This document shows, one piece after another, positions 1-9,248 of a stretch of DNA of 48,057 bases. The number at the start of each line of letters is the position of its first letter. Position 1 is the first letter of the stretch. Under the pieces are notes generated by a model. That model made no database searches. It saw nothing but the letters and a program-made list of their open reading frames with translations, and was not told the DNA's origin. The stretch covers positions 1 to 48,057 of the forward strand of contig VHCO01000029.1 of NCBI GenBank assembly GCA_016871715.1. Reading direction: 5' to 3'. Both the position numbers and the translations under genes were made by a program. The stretch comes from Verrucomicrobiota bacterium. Lineage in GTDB: Bacteria > Verrucomicrobiota > Verrucomicrobiia > Limisphaerales > J093.

Positions 1-372
1 CCGAACTTCAATTCGCCACCAGCTCTCCCAGTCCTCAACGAGTTCACCGTCGAGCAGGTGGGCGACCAGTTGCAGTTCACGGACCAGGATGGCTCGGTCT
101 ACACGGGGCGGCCTCGGCCCGCCCCGGCCAACACCGTTCAGTTTCAAGCGATCGGCACCAATCGCGCCCTCGAACAGCGAGTGGTTTTCGACGGCCGTCT
201 GGTCCTAACCAACACCGAACTCGCCCAAACGCCGGGCTTCCAAGACAGCGCTCTGCCCCCAGCCAACCTGTTCAACCTCTGGCTGCGCAATGCCGTGGTC
301 CGTGGCCAAGCCACCGTCGGAGAGCGGACTCGGCTCGAGATCGAGGCCGCGCCGCCTTCCTCCGACCCTTAA
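1..372 (+). CDS. C-terminal part of an unknown protein (5' end outside window)
   Basis: The reading frame is open from base 1 and stops with TAA at 370-372, giving at least 123 residues. The visible part is rich in Pro, Ala, Thr and Val, with alternating hydrophobic residues that suggest beta structure. There are no Cys residues, no recognisable motif and no membrane segment. A GTG at 58 could start a short protein, but the frame continues upstream, so a truncated longer gene is more likely. It ends 26 bp before the sugar kinase on the same strand, so the two may be co-transcribed. The family was not recognised. Confidence 0.6.
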   Translation, partial: PNFNSPPALPVLNEFTVEQVGDQLQFTDQDGSVYTGRPRPAPANTVQFQAIGTNRALEQRVVFDGRLVLTNTELAQTPGFQDSALPPANLFNLWLRNAVVRGQATVGERTRLEIEAAPPSSDP

Positions 373-398
373 CCCCGGTCGTCCTCGAGACCCGGAAT

Positions 399-1343
399 AT
401 GTCGCAGGCCGTCTTGTGTGTGGGACCGACGCCAGCCGTCCAACGCGTGATGGTCTTTCGCAAGTTGACGCTCGACACCGTCAACCGCGCCCTCATCACC
501 CTCGAGAGTGCGGCGGGCAAATCGATCAACGTCGCCAAAGTGCTGCAAGTGCTGGGCGCGAACGCGCTGGCGACGGGGTTCCTGGGCGGGGATCGGGGCG
601 CCGCGGTGCGCGCGGTCTTGGACCGGCAGGGCGTTGCCCATGAGTTTGTCGCGGTCGCAACCCCCACGCGCCAATGCGTGACGGTCATCGATGAGTCCAC
701 CGGAACACAGACCGAGTTGGTCGAGGAAAGCCAACCAGTCGAGCCAGCGGCTTATGATCGGCTCCGGGCCATCCTCCGCACGCGACTCGAGACAGAGAAC
801 TGCCGAGCCCTCGTAATGTCCGGCACACTCACACCCGAGGGCCCGGTCGGTTTCTACGCCGAGGGCACCGTTCTCGCGCGTCAAACCGCGGCGCTGGCGG
901 TCGTGGACGCGCAAGGGGCCAGCTTGCAGGCAGCCCTCGAGGCAAGGCCTTCCCTGGTGAAACCCAACCGGCCAGAGCTGGCGGCCACCGTCGGCCGGGA
1001 GTTGCCCGACGACCGCGCGGTGCTCGGCGCCATGGCTGAACTGCTCGAGCGTGGAGCGGAGCGGGTGATTGTGACCGCCGGCAAGCACCCCGTGCTCGCC
1101 CTCGAGGGCCCAAGGCTCTGGCGCGTCACGCTGCCGCCCATCCGGGCGGTGAACCCCATCGGCTCAGGCGACGCCTTCACCGCCGCTGCGGTATGGCGCC
1201 TGGTGCAAGGGGACGATTTGGGTGAGGCTTGTCGCTGGGGCGCAGCCGCCGGCACGGCCAACGCCCTGACGCTTATGGCCGGCGACGTCCAACGCGCCGA
1301 GGTCGAACGCCTGGCGCGGGAGGTGACCCTCGAGCGCATCTAG
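399..1343 (+). CDS. PfkB-family sugar (phosphate) kinase, 1-phosphofructokinase/tagatose-6-phosphate kinase type
   Basis: This 314-residue protein is full length for the ribokinase/PfkB family. The N-terminal signature is present as AAGKSINVAKVLQVLG (about residues 38-53), the form used by FruK/LacC-type kinases. The C-terminal signature NPIGSGDAF (252-260) carries the anion-hole glycines and the catalytic base Asp258. The expected reaction is ATP-dependent phosphorylation of a hexose phosphate in the cytoplasm. The exact substrate cannot be read from the sequence, because LacC, FruK and PfkB share these motifs. The start is the ATG 26 bp after the preceding stop, and no strong Shine-Dalgarno is visible. 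No PTS or aldolase gene is adjacent, so a role in fructose uptake is not supported by context. Confidence 0.9.
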   Translation: MSQAVLCVGPTPAVQRVMVFRKLTLDTVNRALITLESAAGKSINVAKVLQVLGANALATGFLGGDRGAAVRAVLDRQGVAHEFVAVATPTRQCVTVIDESTGTQTELVEESQPVEPAAYDRLRAILRTRLETENCRALVMSGTLTPEGPVGFYAEGTVLARQTAALAVVDAQGASLQAALEARPSLVKPNRPELAATVGRELPDDRAVLGAMAELLERGAERVIVTAGKHPVLALEGPRLWRVTLPPIRAVNPIGSGDAFTAAAVWRLVQGDDLGEACRWGAAAGTANALTLMAGDVQRAEVERLAREVTLERI

Positions 1344-1472
1344 CGCACTGGCTCGCAACCGACTGGCGGTGTTTTCCACATGAGGCAACGGCGTCAACCG
1401 AGGTCCCCTCTCAGTTGCCCGCCTTTTCTCCTGCGCAAGGTGAATCGAGTCGTGTGCGAAGCCCTACGCTAA

Positions 1473-2771
1473 TCAGTCCGTACCGACGGCGTAGAGGTGG
1501 CTGTCCGTGCGCACGTACAGCCGGCGACCCGCCATCGCCGGCGTCGCCACTAACGGTCCCGCCAAGACGTTCTCCGCCAGCCGCGCAAAGGACCGGCCCG
1601 CTGTCACCACTGTCGTCTTGCCTTCCTGGCTGAAAAAATAGACGCGCCCAGCCGCAGTCAGCGGCGACGCCAAGTGCGCCCCGCCTAACCGCTCCTGCCA
1701 ATGCACCTCGCCGCTACTCGCGTCCGCGCAGGACGCCATGCCTTCGTCCGATACCCAGTAGAGTTCGTCCCCGGCAAGCACCGGTGAGGACATCACGGGG
1801 ACCTGTCGCAGCGACCGCCAGGCCACATGTGTCCCGGTCACATCCCCCTCGCCGTCCACCCGAATGGCGACCAGTTGGGCCTTGAAACAACCCGTGCCGA
1901 TGACCGCTAGCCCGTGCCCGAACACCGGGCAAGTCCCGATCGAGAAACCTTCGCCGTGCCGCACCCGCCAGATCTCTTGGCCGGTCTCGGGCGCGTACGC
2001 CACCACCCACTGGGCGCCGGGTGACACCAATTGCGTCTTGCCCGCCGCCTGGATGAGTAGCGGTGTCGAGAAGGACTTCTTGAGGTTGTTGCTCGAGGCC
2101 TTAATCGGTGGCCGATCGGTCCGCCACACGGTGCGGCCGGTCCGCTTGTCCACCGCGGCAACGTACTGGGTGTCGCGCCCGTCCCGCACGAGCAACAACA
2201 GATCTCGGTACAGCACGGGCGAACTGCCCGGGCCCACCTGGTGATCCACCGGCAACCGCTCCTGCCACATCACGCGACCGGTCTCCGCATCGAGACACGC
2301 CGTGCCAAAGGTGCCAAAGTCGCAGTAGAGCCGGCCCGCCTCGACCACTGGCGTCGGCGTAGCCCAACTGTTGAGCCAATGCACCGGGTCGGGGTGCTCC
2401 AACTCACGCAACGTGGCTTCCCAACGCACGTCCCCAGTCCGACCATCGACGCACACCGCGCCGAACGCGACGTGCTCAGCCGTCTGCATGTCGTCCGGCC
2501 CAATGCGGGTCCGCCGGATGCCTCGTTCGGTGGCGGTCGTCAGCCAAAGGCGATCGCCCTGTACCACCGGGGAGGAGCGGCCACGCCCGGGCAAAGCCAC
2601 CTTCCAACCCACGTTCTCGGTCTCGCTCCACCGCAAGGGCGGGTGGGCTGCGTCGGCGCTGCCATCGCCGCGCGGCCCGCGGAACTGGGGCCAATCGGCG
2701 TTCGCGCACATGATTCCGGCGCTCACCAGAGCGACGGGCAAGGGCAAGGGGAGTGAGCCAAATCGCATCAT
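1473..2771 (-). CDS. Secreted PQQ-like (BamB-type) beta-propeller protein
   Basis: The protein has about 432 residues if started at the ATG at 2771 (a second ATG lies at 2768). The open frame extends upstream, but only this start places a signal peptide (MMRFGSLPLPLPVALVSAG..) at the N-terminus. The mature part opens with WPQFRGPRGDG, the usual entry of secreted PQQ-like propellers in Planctomycetes and Verrucomicrobia. It continues with blades of the type 'DxxTGxxxWxxxL' (for example DGRTGDVRWEATL, DAETGRVMWQERL, DKRTGRTVWRTDR, SSGEVHWQERL). No quinone-dehydrogenase catalytic residues or haem motif were seen, so this is probably a structural or binding propeller rather than an enzyme. It ends 129 bp from the convergent kinase gene. 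A 27-bp interspersed element lies about 150 bp upstream of the start. Confidence 0.85.
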   Translation of the reverse strand: MMRFGSLPLPLPVALVSAGIMCANADWPQFRGPRGDGSADAAHPPLRWSETENVGWKVALPGRGRSSPVVQGDRLWLTTATERGIRRTRIGPDDMQTAEHVAFGAVCVDGRTGDVRWEATLRELEHPDPVHWLNSWATPTPVVEAGRLYCDFGTFGTACLDAETGRVMWQERLPVDHQVGPGSSPVLYRDLLLLVRDGRDTQYVAAVDKRTGRTVWRTDRPPIKASSNNLKKSFSTPLLIQAAGKTQLVSPGAQWVVAYAPETGQEIWRVRHGEGFSIGTCPVFGHGLAVIGTGCFKAQLVAIRVDGEGDVTGTHVAWRSLRQVPVMSSPVLAGDELYWVSDEGMASCADASSGEVHWQERLGGAHLASPLTAAGRVYFFSQEGKTTVVTAGRSFARLAENVLAGPLVATPAMAGRRLYVRTDSHLYAVGTD

Positions 2772-2918
2772 ATCCAGGTCAAGCCCCGGCAGGGCGCAGC
2801 GTCCTGGCGTTGCGCCGTGCGTCCGGAGCGGGCGCAAGTGTCGGGCGAAATCGCCTACCTCACAAGCCGTTTCTGGGGAGCCGTTTCCGGTTAGGACCGA
2901 CGGCACCCAAGCATGCAG

Positions 2919-2945
2919 TGTCAAGTTCTATAATCCCGTCTTAAT
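2919..2945 (-). repeat. 27-bp interspersed element, copy 1
   Basis: Read on the minus strand, this stretch matches four other 27-bp stretches in the window. It starts with an AT-rich AATCGCC-like part (here AAGACGG), has a central GGxTTATA-like part and ends in ACTTGACA. It is the most diverged copy at the left end but keeps GAACTTGACA. It lies in the intergenic DNA upstream of the PQQ-propeller gene. Confidence 0.6.
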
Positions 2946-3073
2946 GAGTTGAGTCGAATGCGGTCCTTGGCTGCCAAGGCGGAACCTGTTGGGGAACAAG
3001 AATCTCGCGATGGTGCCAACTAACGGAGAGAGAGGGGAGGGGAGAGAGGAGGGAGCCTGGGCGCGCTACTGGG

Positions 3074-5275
3074 CTACTGGGGCCGATAGGTCCTTCGCGC
3101 GTGTTGGATCACAGCCTCCTCGGCAAACCAAGCCGGTTTGAATTCGTCACGGCAAAACCGCTCGGTTTGCTGTACGTAATGGGGGCTGGCCGGGTCGTTG
3201 CCGTTGCCGAAAGGGTGAATGCTGACGGCTTGGATCGGCTCGGTCAGGTGAACCGCCATGATGAATCCATCGCCGCCCGTTGCCACCCATCGCCGCCCCC
3301 GCCGGTCAGAGCCGATCATCCTCAGGCAACCCAACTCGTTGCGGCCACCCCCCAGGGGAAACCAGCGTCCACCCCGCTCGACCCCGTGCACCTGGCCCCA
3401 AGGGACCTCGACCCCGCCCAGCCCATCGCGGTTATCCTGGACGGCTCGGATCAACGCGCGCCAGGCCCGGGCTGGGTCGGCCAACCCGCGAGGCGTGCCG
3501 AGGGCGTCGCCGTCGAACTCGACGTTGAATACCGGCCCACCCGACGCGTACCGCTGCCACCAGGCCTGGAAAGTCGTCATCGCCACCGCGTCAACCGTCG
3601 CGCGGTAATCCCAGGCGCGAAACTGCGCGAGGCCTTGGGCGGCGTCCGGGTGTGCCCGCAGTTCTTCCGCGGACAAACCTTCGCCGTACGCAACCAACTC
3701 GGGCAGTGTCCGGGCTGCCGCTTCACAACGGTTGTCGAAGGCAGCGCGCTGGAACTGGTCCCAGGAACAGCGGTCCAAAACCGCGAGCAAGCGCAGGGCG
3801 CTGTGCGCCCGCAAGGTCATGCCCTCGTGAGTGAAGGCTTCCTGGCCGGACCGGCGCGGCGGGTTGTCGCCAAGCGCCGTGTGGTAGGGGCTCGAGTTGC
3901 AGTTCTGCATGAAACCGCACGCCGGATTCAACAATTGCGGCAGGAAACTGAACGGCACTTCGCCCGTCGGATCGGTGTCCGCGTGCCAACCGGGCCAGAC
4001 GCCCGCCCGCGGCGGCGGCCTATCGTGGCGAGGGGGACGGCCGTTGAACACGTAGAAGATGTTGCCTGCGGTGTCGGCGGCCATGATGTTGAATGTGGCC
4101 GGCCGTTGGCGTTCGAGCCGTCGGATGAAGTCCGGCACATCGGCCGCCTGAGCCATCGTGTACCAGGGCGAAAGGAAATCGACCTCGTCATCGACCGTGC
4201 TGCGCACGCTGTACCAGCGGCGATCTTCGCCGCGCACCAGGGGGCCGCGGTGCGTCCGGAATTCGGTGTAGTTGGTCGCCCTGAGCCCGCCCTCGTGCCG
4301 GTACTGCAGCGCCAACTCGAGTCGCTCGACCGGCCGCTGTGCCCCCTCGACCCGATACGTCTGCGGGGGATCGCCCGTCACGCGTTCTTCCCACAAATCC
4401 ACCAGGTCGATCGCATTGACCGTGTGCGACCAGGCCACGCGTCGGCCGTGCCCGATCACCGGCAGAGGCAAGCCGAAGAAACCGGCCCCGGCCATCTCAT
4501 AACCCTCGGCACTGCGCAGATGGGCCTCGTACCAGGCGTGGCGCCCGGCCCAGGACAAATGCGGGTTAATCAAAAGCATCGCCTGTCCCGTGGACGTTCG
4601 CGTGGGCGCCAAGGCCCACATGTTCGATTGCATGGGATCCTCTACCAGGGCGCCGGCGGGCTGGAACTCGCGAGCGTAGCTGCCTTGGCCAAGGATGAAA
4701 TCCACCAAAACAATCAACCGCGCTAACGCGGCCACATGCTGGCCTCGCACCTCTCCCAAGATCTCGGCGAAATCCGCCGGGTGGCCGCGAAAGAAACGGT
4801 TCAGTCCGGCGGCGTAACCCTCACAAATCCCGCGGACAACCGCAGGCAACGCGGCGTACCGATCCTCGATGAGCTGAGGCACCCGGTGTCGACGGACAAA
4901 CCGATCGTGAGCCAGCGCACCGGCGCCTTGCCACTCCGCCAGCCGGCCTTGGGCCGCGAGCAGGTTGATCGCGACGAGCTGTGCTTGGTCTTCAGCCTGA
5001 ACCCACGCCATGCCGTAGGCGCAGGCCGCGTCTGTCTCACCGAAGATGTGCGGGACGTTAAATTCATCCCGCCGGATGATCGCCTGCTCGGCCAACGACG
5101 AGCCCCACTCCGCCGGCTCGGCCGGCGGCGGCGCCACCACCAGGCTCAGGCCCAAGCCAAGACCGAGCACCCACCGACCTACGCTGCCGCCGGAAAGCGT
5201 GGGGCGAGACTCGCATCGAGGGCTGCTGCCAAACGGTTGGCGTGACGGGCTGCAGGGCGGAGTTGGCTTGGTCAT
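3074..5275 (-). CDS. Penicillin acylase-family N-terminal-nucleophile amidohydrolase (PvdQ/aculeacin-acylase-like)
   Basis: The 733-residue protein has a Pro/Ser-rich N-terminus, a signal segment (VGRWVLGLGLGLSLVVAPPP) and then the alpha-chain start 'IIRRDEFNVPHIFGETDAACAYGMAWVQAEDQ', which is characteristic of penicillin amidases. The autocatalytic nucleophile is Ser217 in DPMQSNMWALAPTRT, followed by 'LLINPHLSWAG', which resembles acyl-homoserine-lactone and aculeacin acylases more than penicillin G acylases. The beta chain carries the expected HTVN motif. Such enzymes are periplasmic and self-cleave into two chains. Substrates range from AHLs to lipopeptides and beta-lactams and cannot be fixed here. 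The residue before Ser is Gln, where Gly is commonest. The ATG at 5275 is preferred to an in-frame TTG at 5284. A hairpin with a T-run lies just upstream. Confidence 0.88.
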   Translation of the reverse strand: MTKPTPPCSPSRQPFGSSPRCESRPTLSGGSVGRWVLGLGLGLSLVVAPPPAEPAEWGSSLAEQAIIRRDEFNVPHIFGETDAACAYGMAWVQAEDQAQLVAINLLAAQGRLAEWQGAGALAHDRFVRRHRVPQLIEDRYAALPAVVRGICEGYAAGLNRFFRGHPADFAEILGEVRGQHVAALARLIVLVDFILGQGSYAREFQPAGALVEDPMQSNMWALAPTRTSTGQAMLLINPHLSWAGRHAWYEAHLRSAEGYEMAGAGFFGLPLPVIGHGRRVAWSHTVNAIDLVDLWEERVTGDPPQTYRVEGAQRPVERLELALQYRHEGGLRATNYTEFRTHRGPLVRGEDRRWYSVRSTVDDEVDFLSPWYTMAQAADVPDFIRRLERQRPATFNIMAADTAGNIFYVFNGRPPRHDRPPPRAGVWPGWHADTDPTGEVPFSFLPQLLNPACGFMQNCNSSPYHTALGDNPPRRSGQEAFTHEGMTLRAHSALRLLAVLDRCSWDQFQRAAFDNRCEAAARTLPELVAYGEGLSAEELRAHPDAAQGLAQFRAWDYRATVDAVAMTTFQAWWQRYASGGPVFNVEFDGDALGTPRGLADPARAWRALIRAVQDNRDGLGGVEVPWGQVHGVERGGRWFPLGGGRNELGCLRMIGSDRRGRRWVATGGDGFIMAVHLTEPIQAVSIHPFGNGNDPASPHYVQQTERFCRDEFKPAWFAEEAVIQHARRTYRPQ

Positions 5276-5282
5276 CGGCGCC

Positions 5283-5313
5283 AAAAACAGAAGGGCCGGG
5301 CTTTAACCCGGCC
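5283..5313 (-). terminator. Hairpin plus T-run between the regulator and acylase genes
   Basis: GGCCGGG (5294-5300) and CCCGGCC (5307-5313) are perfect 7-bp arms around a CTTTAA loop. On the minus strand the stem is followed by CTTCTG and five Ts (complement of 5283-5287). This is the layout of an intrinsic terminator for the kinase/regulator transcript ending at 5532. Because it lies only about 8 nt before the acylase ATG it could also act in the acylase leader. Confidence 0.5.
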
Positions 5314-5358
5314 ACTCCCGCGGAAACAACATTGAGAACTTTTCGCTTACACTTCTTC

Positions 5359-5376
5359 GGTGACCGCCCGGTCACC
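5359..5376. promoter_or_regulatory. Perfect palindrome GGTGACC-GCCC-GGTCACC
   Basis: Two 7-bp arms flank a 4-nt spacer in the 256-bp region between the acylase start and the response-regulator stop. There is no T-run, so it is more like a protein-binding operator or an mRNA stem than a terminator. The binding factor is unknown. Confidence 0.35.
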
Positions 5377-5531
5377 GTAAATTGTCAACCGATGCGGCGC
5401 TGCAGACGTACGCCCGAAATCTTCACACACGGTCCAACAAGTCACTGCACTTCTGCATCGGTCAATGACGCTGCTACTGTACGCCAAATCGCGTCCCCAA
5501 CCAGTCACCAGTTCTGGGGACAAGGTCGGCC

Positions 5532-6158
5532 CTACCGCGCCAGGAATTTGGCCACCGCTTCCGTTCGGGTACGAACCTGGAGTTTCTCGTAGATGCGGCG
5601 GATGTAGGTGTGGACGGTCTCGTAGCCGATGCCGAGATTATCCGCTATCTCTTTATACAAGAACCCTTTAGCCAGACAATCCAAGACCTCCTGTTCGCGC
5701 GGCGAGAGGTTCTCGGTAGGCTGCGTCGAGGGCCCGGCGCGCTGGAACGACTGGACGACTTTCCGCGCGATGTGTGTGGTCATGGGCGAGCCGCCCTGGC
5801 GCACGTCTCGCAGGGCAGCCAACAGTGCGTCCTTCGAGGTGCGTTTGAGCAGGTAACCCGTCGCCCCCGCAGCCAGGGCGTTGAAGATGTTCTCGGTGTC
5901 TTCGTACACGGTGAGCATCACCACCTGGATCTCGGGCCGAACCTGCTTGAGCCGCCGGACACACTCGACGCCGTTCATCCCGGGCAGATTGATGTCCATG
6001 AGCACCACCTCGGGCCGGTCCTGCGGCAGACCCGCCAGGGCCGCCTCCGCTTTGGCGTACTGACTGACGCAGCGGAAGCCTTCGGCCCGACTGATCAAAC
6101 GGGCGAGCGTGGTCCGAACCTGGTTGCTGTCTTCGACAATAGAAACGGCGATTGGCAT
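5532..6158 (-). CDS. NarL/FixJ-type response regulator with LuxR DNA-binding domain
   Basis: The 208-residue protein has a receiver domain with acidic pocket E9/D10, phospho-acceptor Asp55 in VVLMDINLPGMNG, the switch residue Thr83 in MLTVYED and Lys105 in YLLKRTS. A linker leads to a LuxR helix-turn-helix (about 145-205) with the canonical LSPREQEVLDCLAKG, KEIADNLGIGYETVHTYIRRIYEKL pattern. It starts 23 bp after the stop of the large histidine kinase on the same strand, so the two form a two-component pair transcribed kinase first. Target genes are unknown. The neighbouring acylase and the divergent oxidoreductase are the nearest candidates. Confidence 0.95.
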   Translation of the reverse strand: MPIAVSIVEDSNQVRTTLARLISRAEGFRCVSQYAKAEAALAGLPQDRPEVVLMDINLPGMNGVECVRRLKQVRPEIQVVMLTVYEDTENIFNALAAGATGYLLKRTSKDALLAALRDVRQGGSPMTTHIARKVVQSFQRAGPSTQPTENLSPREQEVLDCLAKGFLYKEIADNLGIGYETVHTYIRRIYEKLQVRTRTEAVAKFLAR

Positions 6159-6181
6159 AGGCTGATCCCGGGCTCGAAGGT

Positions 6182-9100
6182 TTAGGGGCTGCGCACCGGC
6201 ACAGTCAAACGGACCAGCGTCCCGCCCTCAGGCGCTGGGCCGATGTCGAACTGACCGCCGAGGTCGGTCATCCGTTTGCGCATGTTGCGAAGGCCGTTGC
6301 GAGTCTGCAGCGTGGACGGGTCCAACCCCGCCACACCGCGACCGTTATCTTGGATCTCGAGCGTGAAGCTGGCCGGCTCCAGGCGGAGCCGAACCCAAGC
6401 CGCCGGGGCCGCGGCGTGGCGCACGACGTTGGTGATCGCCTCCTTGAAGGCGAGAAACACGTTGTGCCGCACATCCGGCGACAACACGGCACCGGGCAAT
6501 TGGCTCGGCATGTCCACGCGGTAACTCACCCCGGCGAGCGTCAGATATTCTTGGGCGTACTTGCAGGCGTAAGTGAGAAGCCCGTCGAGCGTATCGTTCG
6601 AGGGGTTGACCGCCCAGACAATCTCGTCTAAGCCGCGCGTCGTGTCCCGCGCTGTCTGCGCAATCTGTCGCGCATGCGACTCGACTTCTTCCGGGCAATC
6701 CTTATCGCTCTCGATCAACTCCCCCAACAGCGCGACTTGCGTGAGGTTGGCCCCGAGTTGGTCGTGGATGTCCCGCGCAATGCGCGCCCGCTCCTTGTCG
6801 AGGGCCTCCTCGTGGCGAACCCGCTCGAGCTGGCGCTGCAGTTTCTGGGTCGAAACCCAGTGCACCGTCGCTGTGATGAGGCCCAACAGGCAGACCGCGC
6901 TGACGCTCAAGAACCACCACGTCAGCCAGAGCGGCGGCCGGACGATCAACGCCAACGAACTGCCCGTGGGATTCCAAACGCCGTCTTCGTTGCAGGCCGT
7001 CACGTGGAACCGATACGGCCCCGGACGAAGCTTGCTGTACCAGGCCACCCGACTGCTCCCAGCCTCGACCCACGTGGTCTCGTGCCCCTCGAGGCGGTAG
7101 CGAAACCGGCCGCGGTCGGGCGCGGACAGATTGAGGCTGGTGTAGCGGATCTCGAGCCGCTCCTTGCCCGCGGGAACGATCAGCGGTTGGGGCCAGTCCG
7201 GCCGCAACTGGTTGGTGCTTTGCGGCCGGCCGTCGATCAGCACCGTCTCGATGATGACCGGGGGCGGATTGGTGTTGGGATTGAGTTGGGTCGGGTCCAC
7301 GGCCACCAGACCCTTGGCCGTCGGAAACCACAAGGTGCCGTCGCTGCTCAAGCACGCCGCCGGTTGGGAACCGCGCGTGCATTCGCGGGTCGGCAAACCA
7401 TCGGGCCGGCCGTAGGCCCGGCAACTGACCAACGGCACGGCGCCTCGAGCAAGCTCGTTCAACTCCCGCTTCAGCACCCGCATCAAACCGGCGTTCGAGC
7501 CGATCCATAGCGCGCCCTGGCCGTCCTCGATCAGGTAATGAATGCTGTTGCTGACCAACCCCTCGCGCGTCGTGTAGTGCGTCCAGCGGTCTCCTTGCCG
7601 CCGCGCTAAGCCACTCCCAAAAGTCCCCACCCATAAGACCCCCTCCCCGTCAACCAGCAGCGCCGAGATGTCCTCGCTCGGCAACCCATCCGCCTTGCGG
7701 AAAGCCCGAAACCGGCCGTCGTGGAGCAGGTTTAACCCGCCTCCCACCGTCCCGACCCATAAGCCGGCTCCCGGATCTTCGGCTAAGGCGTGCACTTCAT
7801 CGGCCGTCAACCCGTCGGCCGCGGTGAACAAGCGCCAAACCGAATCCGCATAGCGGGCCAACCCGTTCCGCGTGCCTACCCACAGACGACCCTCGCGATC
7901 CTCGTGCAGCGCCAGCACGAATCGCGGCAGCGCCTCGGTGCCCGGCGCCGGTTGGAACCGGCCTGCCCCCCACTGAAAAAGCCCTCCCCCAGCCGTCCCC
8001 ACCCAGACCCCTTGGCCGCGATCCACCAACACCGCCCAGACATGGGAATTCACCAAGCCCTCCCCCGGGCCGAACCGCTCCACCCGCTCGCCCTGCAAGT
8101 AGGTCAGCCCCGGCTTCAATCCACCACCGTTCGAACCGACCCATAACCCGCCGCGATCGTCGGCGCAGATCGACTGCACCACGTCGGCCGCTAAACCCTG
8201 CGCCTCGTTCACCACGGCGAACACCTGCCGTTTGACCCGGTTCAACCCGCCCCCATCGGTCCCCACCCACAGATCGCCCTCCCGATCCATGCACAACGAC
8301 AGAATGGCGTCCGAAGACAGACCCTGCGCGGTCGACAACCACGTCGGTCTCCCCTCCGCGCCATACCAGTACACTCCAACGCCCAACGTTCCCACCAGCA
8401 AGTTGCCCTGCCGATCTTCACACGCCGCCGTCACCGGCGCAGCACCCCACGGGTAGCCACCCCAATCCCGCTCCAGCCCGTTCCCGCGCCACTTCTGGAC
8501 GCGGCCATCCGCCATCCGCCAATACCCACCCTCGCGGCTGGCGAGCAACCGATCCAGCCTCCCCACCGACACTTCCTCCGCCAGCCGCAGGTCGAACGAG
8601 CTCCGCCCCGCCGTAGGCGCGAGCGCCGCCAACCGCCAATCCGTCCCCACCCACACCTGGCCCGACGCCTCGGCGATCACCGACCGACAAGCGCTAGGCC
8701 GATCCAGACCAAAGGGGAACACGCTGAAACGGTCGTTCTCGTAACGCCACAGTTGGCCATCGGCCGTGTATAACCACACCGCACCGCTCGGATCGTCACA
8801 CGCAGAGACCAACCGGCGATCGGATCCCCCCTGACCAATGCCAACGCTGGTGACCTGCCCCTCGCGGATGACGGCAAGCCCGGCCGACTGCGTGCCGATC
8901 CAGAGATGCCCGTGACGATCCTCGAAAAGACTCACGATCCGGCTGCTGTTCAACCCCGGCGTGTTGCTCTCGTCGAAAACCGTGAACCGCATACCGTCGA
9001 AGCGCACCAGGCCGTTCAGCGTCCCAAACCATAAATACCCCTCCCGCGTCTGGATGACTGAGAACACCGAATTCTGCGGTAGTCCATCGTCCGTCTCCCA

Positions 9101-9220
9101 CACGTCGATCACATACCGGTCCCGCGCTCGTGTGGTGCCGCTGCCGGCCGCCGACCCCTCCGGCACCAGGGCCCAGAGCCATAGCCCCGCCACCGCCAGC
9201 ATCCACACCTTCGGCCGCAT
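6182..9220 (-). CDS. Membrane sensor histidine kinase with Reg_prop beta-propellers and Y_Y_Y domain
   Basis: The protein has about 1,012 residues if started at the ATG at 9220, which gives a clean signal peptide (MRPKVWMLAVAGLWLWALV). The frame remains open upstream to 9304. Order: two periplasmic seven-bladed propellers made of Reg_prop repeats ('DxxGxLWVGTxGGGL', many copies, about 45-640); a Y_Y_Y Ig-like domain ('LEIRYTSLNLSAPDRGRFRYRLEGHETTW'); one membrane helix (about 760-783); a HisKA_3 dimerisation domain with His819 in RDIHDQLG; and HATPase_c with the N-box FKEAITNVVRHA and DNGRG. This is the layout of one-membrane-pass kinases related to Bacteroides hybrid sensors of glycan breakdown products, but without the fused receiver/AraC part, which is here supplied by the separate LuxR regulator. 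The ligand is probably an oligosaccharide or another extracellular compound (inference). Confidence 0.93.
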   Translation of the reverse strand: MRPKVWMLAVAGLWLWALVPEGSAAGSGTTRARDRYVIDVWETDDGLPQNSVFSVIQTREGYLWFGTLNGLVRFDGMRFTVFDESNTPGLNSSRIVSLFEDRHGHLWIGTQSAGLAVIREGQVTSVGIGQGGSDRRLVSACDDPSGAVWLYTADGQLWRYENDRFSVFPFGLDRPSACRSVIAEASGQVWVGTDWRLAALAPTAGRSSFDLRLAEEVSVGRLDRLLASREGGYWRMADGRVQKWRGNGLERDWGGYPWGAAPVTAACEDRQGNLLVGTLGVGVYWYGAEGRPTWLSTAQGLSSDAILSLCMDREGDLWVGTDGGGLNRVKRQVFAVVNEAQGLAADVVQSICADDRGGLWVGSNGGGLKPGLTYLQGERVERFGPGEGLVNSHVWAVLVDRGQGVWVGTAGGGLFQWGAGRFQPAPGTEALPRFVLALHEDREGRLWVGTRNGLARYADSVWRLFTAADGLTADEVHALAEDPGAGLWVGTVGGGLNLLHDGRFRAFRKADGLPSEDISALLVDGEGVLWVGTFGSGLARRQGDRWTHYTTREGLVSNSIHYLIEDGQGALWIGSNAGLMRVLKRELNELARGAVPLVSCRAYGRPDGLPTRECTRGSQPAACLSSDGTLWFPTAKGLVAVDPTQLNPNTNPPPVIIETVLIDGRPQSTNQLRPDWPQPLIVPAGKERLEIRYTSLNLSAPDRGRFRYRLEGHETTWVEAGSSRVAWYSKLRPGPYRFHVTACNEDGVWNPTGSSLALIVRPPLWLTWWFLSVSAVCLLGLITATVHWVSTQKLQRQLERVRHEEALDKERARIARDIHDQLGANLTQVALLGELIESDKDCPEEVESHARQIAQTARDTTRGLDEIVWAVNPSNDTLDGLLTYACKYAQEYLTLAGVSYRVDMPSQLPGAVLSPDVRHNVFLAFKEAITNVVRHAAAPAAWVRLRLEPASFTLEIQDNGRGVAGLDPSTLQTRNGLRNMRKRMTDLGGQFDIGPAPEGGTLVRLTVPVRSP

Positions 9221-9248
9221 GCCCAATTGTTCCGACGCCGCCCCGCGC

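Noticed and set aside
3101-4726. 541-residue plus-strand open frame opposite the acylase
   Set aside because: It is a shadow of the acylase, whose nucleophile and family motifs are intact.
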